This document shows, piece by piece, positions 13,813-20,337 of a DNA stretch of 20,337 nt. The notes beneath the pieces were generated by a model. That model had not been told where the DNA came from, searched no databases, and was given only the letters and a program-made list of their open reading frames with translations. The stretch covers positions 1 through 20,337 of the forward strand of contig VXPJ01000073.1 in the NCBI GenBank assembly GCA_009839635.1, in the 5' to 3' direction. How positions within the stretch are numbered: the first letter of the stretch is position 1; each line of letters starts with the position of its first letter. Source of the DNA: Pseudomonadota bacterium. Its GTDB lineage: Bacteria > Pseudomonadota > Gammaproteobacteria > UBA4575. The position numbers and the translations under genes were made by a program.

Positions 13813-14856
13813 ATGCCTAAGATTTCTTGTGTGGATTTATTCTGCGGTGCGGGCGGACTCACTCACGGTTTCGTTCTAGAGGGGCTACCGGTGGCCGCCG
13901 GCATTGATTTGGACCCTGCCTGCCGATTTCCCTATGAGACGAATAATCTGGCCCGGTTCGTCGAACGCGATATTAGCAAGGTCACCACCAAAGAGTTGAA
14001 AGCCCTCTTCGGTGAAGCGGATCTGACGATTTTAGCGGGCTGCGCTCCGTGTCAACCGTTCTCGACCTATGCTCAACGCTATGAGTTGGATGGCAAAGAT
14101 GGCAAGTGGGGACTATTGTATGAGTTCGCACGTCTCGCAAAAGGCGCAAAGCCAGATATCATCACGATGGAAAATGTACCTACCGTCGTGAAACACGAGG
14201 TATTTCACGACTTTGTCGATATGTTAAAACGATTCAGTTACAAGGTCTGGTTCGATATCGTCGACAGTACCCATTACGGCGTCCCTCAGACGCGGTCGCG
14301 CATGGTGCTCCTGGCATCCAAGCACGGCGACATTGAGATGATCGCGCCGACCCATGAGAAACCGCGGACGGTTCGCCAGGCAATCGGTCGCTTGCGACCA
14401 CTGCATGCTGGTGAGTCAGCACCGAGAGATAAATTACACACCACTTCGACACTATCGAAAAAGAATCTCCAACGGATCAGGGCATCGAAACCGGGAGGTA
14501 CCTGGCGTGACTGGCCGGATCACCTGGTCGCCGATTGCCACCGTGCAGAGAGTGGACGCACCTACCCGGCGGTCTACGGTCGGATGGAATGGGGCAAGCC
14601 AGCCCCCACGATGACGACGCAGTGCTACGGCTTCGGGAATGGCCGCTTCGGCCATCCGGAACAGCATCGAGCTATCTCCCTGAGGGAGGCTGCGATCCTA
14701 CAGAGTTTCCCACGAAATTACGCTTTCATGCCTAAGGACAGTGAGGTGAGTTTCAAAGTGCTGGGGCGGCTTATCGGCAACGCAGTTCCCGTCGACCTGG
14801 GTCGTGCCATCGCGCGCAGCATCAGCAAGCATCTCGCATCGGCCAGTATCCGATGA
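13813..14856 (+). CDS. DNA (cytosine-5-)-methyltransferase
   Basis: Transfers a methyl group from S-adenosylmethionine to C5 of cytosine in a specific DNA sequence. The 347-aa protein has the ordered C5-methylase motifs. VDLFCGAGGL near residue 7 is motif I, the AdoMet site. APCQPFS with catalytic Cys80 is motif IV. MENVP is motif VI, QTRSRM is motif VIII, and GNAVPV near the C-terminus is motif X. The target-recognition region between VIII and X (about residues 195-275) is short, so the recognition site is probably short; it cannot be read from sequence. A GTG at 13807 in the same frame is an alternative start. It is followed by vsr, drmD-like helicase and nuclease-helicase genes on the same strand, so it is likely the self-protecting modification enzyme of that cluster. 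No standard restriction endonuclease is directly adjacent within the window. Confidence 0.95.
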   Translation: MPKISCVDLFCGAGGLTHGFVLEGLPVAAGIDLDPACRFPYETNNLARFVERDISKVTTKELKALFGEADLTILAGCAPCQPFSTYAQRYELDGKDGKWGLLYEFARLAKGAKPDIITMENVPTVVKHEVFHDFVDMLKRFSYKVWFDIVDSTHYGVPQTRSRMVLLASKHGDIEMIAPTHEKPRTVRQAIGRLRPLHAGESAPRDKLHTTSTLSKKNLQRIRASKPGGTWRDWPDHLVADCHRAESGRTYPAVYGRMEWGKPAPTMTTQCYGFGNGRFGHPEQHRAISLREAAILQSFPRNYAFMPKDSEVSFKVLGRLIGNAVPVDLGRAIARSISKHLASASIR

Positions 14857-14877
14857 CGAACTGACCGGATCTACTCG

Positions 14878-15336
14878 ATGGCGCGCATTGTGTCCTCACC
14901 ACTCGCGACCAGTCGTCGCATGGCGAAGGTGAGGCAGAAGGGTACTGATGCTGAAATTGCATTGCGGCGCGAGATCTACAGGATTGGCCTTCGCTACAGG
15001 GTCGACTATGCAGTATTGAAGAAGCCCCGCCGGGTAGCTGATGTGGCTTTTCCGGGGCTGAGGATAGCAATTTTCGTCGACGGATGTTTCTGGCACGGCT
15101 GTCCTGAGCATGCAACATGGCCGAAACGAAATGCTGAGTTCTGGCAGCAGAAGATAGAAGCGAATCGCCTCCGTGACGTGGACACGAATGAGCGGCTTTG
15201 CGCTTTGGGATGGACGGTGCTGCGATTCTGGGAGCACGAGTCACCGACAGAGGCTGCTGCCACAGTAGCGAAAATGGTTGCCAAGGTTAGATCGAAACAC
15301 TGCGCTTCACGGAAAGGCTTAAAAAAACATGAATAG
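14878..15336 (+). CDS. vsr: Very short patch repair (Vsr) endonuclease
   Basis: Nicks DNA 5' of the T in T:G mismatches that arise when 5-methylcytosine deaminates, and so starts repair at sites methylated by the partner C5 methylase. The 152-aa protein has the Vsr fold signatures: Glu26 (GTDAEIALRR), Asp55 (RVADVAF), then FVDGCFWHGCPEH with Cys70, His73 and Cys75, and the closing LGWTVLRFWEHE. The cysteine of E. coli Vsr's 'WEC' is replaced by His here, which could still bind zinc. It starts 21 bases after the methyltransferase stop. The pairing of a C5 methylase with Vsr is a standard arrangement and indicates that this methylase really makes 5-methylcytosine. The C-terminal tail after about residue 125 is basic and divergent. 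Confidence 0.93.
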   Translation: MARIVSSPLATSRRMAKVRQKGTDAEIALRREIYRIGLRYRVDYAVLKKPRRVADVAFPGLRIAIFVDGCFWHGCPEHATWPKRNAEFWQQKIEANRLRDVDTNERLCALGWTVLRFWEHESPTEAAATVAKMVAKVRSKHCASRKGLKKHE

Positions 15337-15352
15337 GGAAAGGATGTACTGA

Positions 15353-18300
15353 ATGGGAATTTCGCCCGACCAGCAGAATTCGGGCTATCACGGTAGCCCT
15401 GAACCAGGACAACTGGTAGAGGTGCGTCGGCGCCAGTGGGTCGTTTCTAAAGTTCAAACTTCTTCTCTGGACCATTCACAGCACATTCTGGGTGTCAGAG
15501 AGGCCTCTACGAATTATAAGTCTGAGGCAGACACCGAACCGTCTTTAGGTAAGGAGCACCTGGTCAGTATGAGTTCGATCGACGAGGATGAGCTAGGTGA
15601 GGAGTTGGAAGTCATCTGGGAGATTGAGCCAGGTGCACAGGTCATCGAACGTGCTGGCCTACCCTCCATTACAGGGCAAGATGACTCGATTACGTTGGAA
15701 GCATTCCTTGACGCAGTCCGTTGGGGTGCCTCGACCAACGCGGACAGGGGCTTTCTGCAAGCACCTTTCCGCAGTGGAGTGAGTATTGAGGATTTCCAAC
15801 TCGACCCACTAGTACGCGCTATCGACATGGCTCGCGTCAACCTACTCATCGCCGACGACGTTGGCTTAGGTAAGACCATAGAGGCAGGCCTTGTCATCCA
15901 GGAAATGCTAATCCGGCACCGTGCCCGCACAGTACTGATTATCTGTCCTGCATCGTTGCAGGCGAAATGGCGCGATGAGATGCTGGAGAAGTTTGGCCTT
16001 GAGTTTCGCGTGGTAGACACCACCTATATCAAGCAGTTGCGGCGTGAACGAGGCATCCATGCCAACCCATGGACATCCTATCCGCGTCTCATCGCTTCAA
16101 TGGACTGGGCCAAGAGAGGTGAAGGGCTGCGTACCATGCGTGATGTTCTGCCGCCTCATGCCGGTCATCCTCGTAAGTTTGACCTGTTAGTCGTCGATGA
16201 GGCGCACAATATTGCTCCCGTAGCAGGTGTACATTATGCGCTCGAGAGTCAGCGGACGCGATTCATCCGTTCCATTGGTCCACATTTCCAGCATCGACTA
16301 TTTCTGACTGCAACACCGCACGATGGCTATACCGAGTCATTCACCTCACTCCTGGAGTTGTTGGATGACCAACGCTTTGCCAAGAACATCCTCCCAGACG
16401 AGAAGCAGTTGAGTCAGGTCATGATACGTCGTCTGAAGAGCGATCTCGTAGATGCAGACGGCAAGTCATTGTATGCCCAGCGCAAGTTGCAGGCACTGGC
16501 GATCACGTACTCAGATGAGGAGCGTAAGATTCATCAGAAGCTCAACGACTATTGTGTAAGTCGTGAGAAAGATGCGGAAAAAACTGGTAGCAACTTTGGC
16601 ACCGCTTTTGTGAATCGGCTACTAAAAAAGCGCCTCTTCTCGTCGCCTGCCGCTTTCGCTTCCACGCTAGAGAAGCACGTAGCGTCACTGTCGAATGATG
16701 TTTATCCGAAAGCGTCAGATGCCATGGCAGACCGCATCCTGCATAAAGCCATCCTGAAAGTCGAAGAGGATTATGCCGACGACCAAGAGGCGGAGAACGC
16801 ACAATCGGAGGCAGTAGAGGAGGCCTCGCGCTGGGTACACCCACTGACGCTCGAACAGACACGGCTACTGGATGACCTTCGTGAATGGGCGCAGCGTGCC
16901 AAGAACCAAACCGATGCCAAAGCAGAGGCCATTCTCGACTGGCTTTCCGCCAATCTCAAACCGGGCGGGCGGTGGAACGATCGTAGGGTGATCTTGTTTA
17001 CCGAATACCGTACTACGCATCAGTGGATGCACGAGATTCTCGCCAGTCACGACTTTGGTGGGGAACGCCTCGGTATCCTCCATGGCGGCCTCACCCAGGA
17101 TGAGCGAGAACCCATCAAGGCCGCCTTTCAGGCCTCCCCTAAGGATTCATCCGTCCGCATTCTGCTTGCTACCGATGCTGCCTCCGAAGGCATCGACCTA
17201 CAGAACCACTGTAATTGCCTCATCCATCTGGAGATACCTTACAACCCCAATGTAATGGAACAGCGCAATGGCCGTATTGACCGACACGGGCAGCGAGAGA
17301 AGGATGTGTTGATCTGGCATCCCGTCGATGGTGGTAAAGAAGGATTTGCATCGGTCGGAGGCCATGGCGAGGACATTCTCCGCGCGCTGCGAAAACTGGA
17401 GTCGATGCGTACTGACATGGGTAGTGTCAATGCAGTGATCGCGCCGCAGATGTCCGGTCTCATCGAGGGCTCACTGAAGGACCTCGACACTCGCTTCGCA
17501 GAGACTAGGATCGCCAAGGCCCGGCGCTTCGTGCGTGCCGAACGCGAGCTGAAGGAGCGCATCTCTAAGCTTCATGAACGTCTCCTCGCCACCCGGAAGG
17601 ACTTCCATCTCACACCAGATCACATTCTTATGGCGGTGAGGACCGGCCTTTCTCTGGCGGGTCGCCCCCCACTGGAACCCGTTCAGTTGGCAGATGTGCC
17701 CGAAGGCAGTGTGTTCAAGATGCCGCCACTGTCTGGCTCGTGGGCGCGCTGCATCGAAGGTTTGAGGCATCCCCATACCCAGCAGATACGTCCCATCACC
17801 TTCGACCATGCAACTGCGAGTGGACGTGATGATGTCGTCCTGGTCCACTTGAATCATCGTCTGGTGCAGATGTGCCTGCGCTTACTACGTGCCGAAGTCT
17901 GGGCGCAGGATGACGTGAAAAAACTACATCGCGTCACCGTCCGCATGGTGCCGGGTGGTCTTGTCGATGTGCCTGCAGTGGTCGTCGTTTCCCGTCTGGT
18001 AATCACTGGTGGCAACCATCATCGCCTACATGAGGAACTGACCGTAGCAGGCGGTTATCTGAGAGATCAGACGTTCAGGCGTGAGGAGAGTGTCACGCGT
18101 GTTCAGAAGTGGCTGGACGAGGCATGGCCGACCACGGCAGATGAGTCGCTGTTCGATGTCCTTCGGGTCCGTTTCGATCACCATCGAGATGCCATCCTCC
18201 GATCAGCCGAAGCACGCTCTAAGGATCGACTCAAAACTCTGGCTAACACTCTGCAGAGCCGTAAACAGAGTGAGATCGACGACATCGGTTCCGTGCTTGA

Positions 18301-18544
18301 CGAGCTAGAAAAGGCGATCCAGAACGAGTTGAAGAAGGACCAGCAACCTGAGCAGATGTTGCTATTCACCGAAGATGAACGTGCCCAGCTCAGACGTGAC
18401 ACCGCCGCTCTAGGGGCACGTCTCGCAAGCATCCCGTTCGAGCGTATCCAGGAGATGAAGATTATCGAATCCCGTTATGCCAAGGTCAATGATCGAACCT
18501 TCCCAGTTGCCATCGTGTTTGTCGTTCCTGAGAGCATGGCGTGA
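15353..18544 (+). CDS. drmD: DISARM-type SNF2-like helicase, DrmD-like
   Basis: A 1063-aa SF2/SNF2-like DNA translocase. Residues about 18-35 form an N-terminal SH3-like start (PGQLVEVRRRQWVV). The helicase core has IADDVGLGKTIEAG with Walker A Lys174, a DEAH box at 282-285, the LTATPHDGY motif III, an ILFTEYRT segment, TDAASEGIDLQ and the arginine-finger motif QRNGRIDRHGQ from 637. A long C-terminal region with coiled-coil character (about 960-1040) follows. The N-terminal region LEAFLDAVRWG and the 'FRSGVSIEDFQLDPLVRA' type block are as I know them from DrmD of class 1 DISARM; identification is by family memory, not a search. In DISARM this helicase helps block incoming phage DNA. It starts 16 bases after vsr and its TGA overlaps the next ATG (TGATG), so the cluster is translationally coupled. 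Confidence 0.85.
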   Translation: MGISPDQQNSGYHGSPEPGQLVEVRRRQWVVSKVQTSSLDHSQHILGVREASTNYKSEADTEPSLGKEHLVSMSSIDEDELGEELEVIWEIEPGAQVIERAGLPSITGQDDSITLEAFLDAVRWGASTNADRGFLQAPFRSGVSIEDFQLDPLVRAIDMARVNLLIADDVGLGKTIEAGLVIQEMLIRHRARTVLIICPASLQAKWRDEMLEKFGLEFRVVDTTYIKQLRRERGIHANPWTSYPRLIASMDWAKRGEGLRTMRDVLPPHAGHPRKFDLLVVDEAHNIAPVAGVHYALESQRTRFIRSIGPHFQHRLFLTATPHDGYTESFTSLLELLDDQRFAKNILPDEKQLSQVMIRRLKSDLVDADGKSLYAQRKLQALAITYSDEERKIHQKLNDYCVSREKDAEKTGSNFGTAFVNRLLKKRLFSSPAAFASTLEKHVASLSNDVYPKASDAMADRILHKAILKVEEDYADDQEAENAQSEAVEEASRWVHPLTLEQTRLLDDLREWAQRAKNQTDAKAEAILDWLSANLKPGGRWNDRRVILFTEYRTTHQWMHEILASHDFGGERLGILHGGLTQDEREPIKAAFQASPKDSSVRILLATDAASEGIDLQNHCNCLIHLEIPYNPNVMEQRNGRIDRHGQREKDVLIWHPVDGGKEGFASVGGHGEDILRALRKLESMRTDMGSVNAVIAPQMSGLIEGSLKDLDTRFAETRIAKARRFVRAERELKERISKLHERLLATRKDFHLTPDHILMAVRTGLSLAGRPPLEPVQLADVPEGSVFKMPPLSGSWARCIEGLRHPHTQQIRPITFDHATASGRDDVVLVHLNHRLVQMCLRLLRAEVWAQDDVKKLHRVTVRMVPGGLVDVPAVVVVSRLVITGGNHHRLHEELTVAGGYLRDQTFRREESVTRVQKWLDEAWPTTADESLFDVLRVRFDHHRDAILRSAEARSKDRLKTLANTLQSRKQSEIDDIGSVLDELEKAIQNELKKDQQPEQMLLFTEDERAQLRRDTAALGARLASIPFERIQEMKIIESRYAKVNDRTFPVAIVFVVPESMA

Positions 18545-20337
18545 TGTCTCAGGTAGTAGGCTATTCTGTGGGAGAGTTCTTGCATGCTAACGAAGACCTA
18601 CTGCTAGGGGCCTTGACTGCTTCAGTAGCATCGACCGGTGTACAAACTACGCGCACTGCCCAGATTAAAAGTTGGAAGCAGCAGATAAAAATACTTAAGC
18701 ATGCTGCCACACGGCTTATCAATGAATGTGCTGCATTCGCAGCATGGTATCTGGTACTGGAATATGAGCTGCCACGTCGCCAAAAACGCCCAGACGCCAT
18801 ACTTCTGGCTGGCGATGTTATTTTGGTAATTGAATTCAAGGTCGGAGCAAATAGTTTTGACGCATCATCGCGATGGCAAACTGAAGACTATTGCTTAAAC
18901 TTACGTGACTTTCATGCCGAGAGTAATGGACATCCAATTGTTCCTATCCTCTGCGCGACTTCGTCCTCTGCGGCTGCAAATGTTTTTAAGTCGGTTGTAG
19001 AAAGTGTAGCCCCCTTACAACTGGCTAACGAAAAGAATTTATTCAGTGTCATTCTATCGGCTCACCAGTTTGTGAGTCAGCCAGACGCTACAGTACTTAT
19101 CCCAGATGATTGGATTCGATCAGGCTATAGACCAACACTGTCCATAATTGAGGCTGCTGAGCGACTTTATAGTAACCACGGAGTACGTGAGATTAGTCAC
19201 AGCTATGCTAGTAATCTAGACGCAACCACGAAGATGTTGGCTAGGGTAATTCATGATGCTAGGACCAACGGTAGCCGACATGTGTGCTTCGTTACTGGGG
19301 TGCCAGGAGCTGGAAAAACTCTGACTGGCTTAAATGTTGTACACGATCCATCGCTTCGTGCGAAAGGAGGGCCATCCGGTATCTTTCTCTCTGGCAATGG
19401 CCCCTTAGTGAAAGTGATACGCGAAGCGCTTGTGTTGAGCCGACAACGAGAGGGTTGCCGACGCCAAGATTGTGAACACGAAGTCTCTACATTCATCCAA
19501 AATATTCATCAATTTTTGCGCTACCACCGTGAGAATCCTGCCAAGGTGCCGCATGAGCATGTGGTTGTATTCGATGAAGCCCAACGTGCCTGGGATAGGC
19601 GCCAAATGCAGCGCAAGCAAGGTGTCAATTCATCGGAAGCTGCAGAGCTTTTTGATGTTATGGATCGTCTTGGCGGATGGGCGGTGATCATTGCTTTGAT
19701 TGGGGGTGGGCAAGAAATCTTTCTGGGTGAAGCTGGTTTAGAAGAGTGGGGCCGTGCAGTAGGCGAACGCTCGCATTGGCAGGTAATTGCATCACCCGAA
19801 GCCGTTGCCGGTGGGGCTAGCGTTGCAGGCCATAGGTTGTTCAAGTCAGAAGTTCCGGATGAAGTCGTTTTACAGCCAGAACTGCTAGCACATCTGAGTG
19901 TTAGTGTTCGCAGTCACCGTGCACAACGATTGACAGAGTGGGTGAATGCTGTCCTGCATCAGGACATTGATTTAGCACGTAATTTGATGCCCGACCCGCG
20001 GGAGTTCCCTCTCTATGTGACGCGTAGCATTGACAGAGCACGTGTTTGGCTGCGTGAGCACAGTCTTGCAGAAAACAATCAGCGCGCTGGGCTCGTGGCA
20101 ACATCTGAAGATCAGCGACTTCGTGCTTATGGCCTGGAAAGGTCCAGTGCATTCAGGCGTGGGTTCTCCTTCGATAAATGGTTTTTGATGCCACCAACAG
20201 ATTCTCGTTCCAGTCACTCTCTAGAAGTTGCTGCATCAGAATTCGAATGCCAAGGGTTAGAGTTGGACTGGGTCGGACTTTGTTGGGGTGGTGACCTGAC
20301 TATTGCATACGATGGGGACTGGGACTATCGGAAATTT
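18544..20337 (+). CDS. PD-(D/E)XK-like nuclease fused to DUF2075/Schlafen-group helicase, 3' end outside window
   Basis: The frame runs from the ATG at 18544 to the right edge (598 codons, no stop). The N-terminal domain has Pro83-Asp84, a hydrophobic strand, then Glu97-Phe-Lys99 (IEFKVG) and Gln112-xxx-Tyr116. This is the PD-(D/E)XK core with the QxxxY motif of RecB-like nucleases. From about residue 245 follows a P-loop NTPase: GVPGAGKT (252-259, Lys258), then VVVFDEAQ with Asp344-Glu345, matching DUF2075 and other Schlafen group 3-like DNA/RNA helicases. Motifs further on, such as ECQGLELDWVG, correspond to the conserved end of the helicase core. It overlaps the drmD stop by one base. The probable role is ATP-driven DNA or RNA processing with cleavage, as the effector arm of the cluster. 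In the DISARM clusters I know, a different gene follows drmD. The gene has somewhat lower GC than drmD. Confidence 0.85.
   Translation, partial: MSQVVGYSVGEFLHANEDLLLGALTASVASTGVQTTRTAQIKSWKQQIKILKHAATRLINECAAFAAWYLVLEYELPRRQKRPDAILLAGDVILVIEFKVGANSFDASSRWQTEDYCLNLRDFHAESNGHPIVPILCATSSSAAANVFKSVVESVAPLQLANEKNLFSVILSAHQFVSQPDATVLIPDDWIRSGYRPTLSIIEAAERLYSNHGVREISHSYASNLDATTKMLARVIHDARTNGSRHVCFVTGVPGAGKTLTGLNVVHDPSLRAKGGPSGIFLSGNGPLVKVIREALVLSRQREGCRRQDCEHEVSTFIQNIHQFLRYHRENPAKVPHEHVVVFDEAQRAWDRRQMQRKQGVNSSEAAELFDVMDRLGGWAVIIALIGGGQEIFLGEAGLEEWGRAVGERSHWQVIASPEAVAGGASVAGHRLFKSEVPDEVVLQPELLAHLSVSVRSHRAQRLTEWVNAVLHQDIDLARNLMPDPREFPLYVTRSIDRARVWLREHSLAENNQRAGLVATSEDQRLRAYGLERSSAFRRGFSFDKWFLMPPTDSRSSHSLEVAASEFECQGLELDWVGLCWGGDLTIAYDGDWDYRKF

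Noticed and set aside
1..20337. CRISPR array, tRNA or rRNA gene, insertion sequence or integrase
   Set aside because: Reading both strands by eye showed no regularly spaced repeats, no cloverleaf-like segment and no transposase or integrase motifs; a weak or divergent tRNA could still be missed without a dedicated scan.

Overview
The window joins a conserved gammaproteobacterial housekeeping block (about 1-8702) to an accessory, defence-rich region (about 8773-20337). The organism is most likely a gammaproteobacterium. The gene order pheA-tyrA-aroA-cmk-rpsA-ihfB-lapB, the fused chorismate mutase/prephenate dehydratase, IHF-beta and LapB all point there. Genus cannot be read from the sequence. 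The housekeeping part is visibly GC-rich; parts of the accessory region, above all 12290-13800, are AT-rich.

Housekeeping part. A peptide/solute-binding lipoprotein-like or periplasmic protein with a twin-arginine signal (partial, minus strand) is divergent from a tight plus-strand run. That run holds pheA (P-protein), tyrA (prephenate dehydrogenase), aroA (EPSP synthase with class II motifs), cmk, rpsA, ihfB and lapB. Together these supply phenylalanine/tyrosine and chorismate-pathway steps, CMP/dCMP phosphorylation, ribosomal protein S1, a nucleoid architectural protein and the LPS-assembly regulator LapB. Compared with relatives, serC and hisC are absent from the front of the cluster and lapA is absent between ihfB and lapB. 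An imperfect stem-loop occupies the latter gap.

Accessory part. After a hairpin between convergent genes come several items. There is a minus-strand orphan of unknown function with a GTG start. Divergent from it is a 355-aa protein with a helix-hairpin-helix-like segment and a PD-(D/E)XK-like C-terminus. Two very small ORFs follow, then an outer-membrane beta-barrel protein on the minus strand. An AT-rich DUF3644 gene carrying an RNxxxH (HEPN-type) motif comes next.

The last part is a co-directional cluster: a cytosine-5 DNA methyltransferase, a Vsr endonuclease, a DrmD-like SNF2 helicase and, overlapping its stop codon, a protein with an N-terminal PD-(D/E)XK signature and a DUF2075/Schlafen-group helicase domain that runs off the window.

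The most interesting reading is that 13813-20337 is a DISARM-like or DISARM-derived modification/restriction system. It pairs a 5-methylcytosine methylase and Vsr with the class 1-type helicase DrmD and a nuclease-helicase in place of the usual next gene. Two further putative nucleases (9602-10669 and the DUF3644 protein) sit beside it, so the whole stretch looks like a defence island. No integrase, transposase, tRNA, rRNA or CRISPR array is seen in the window.
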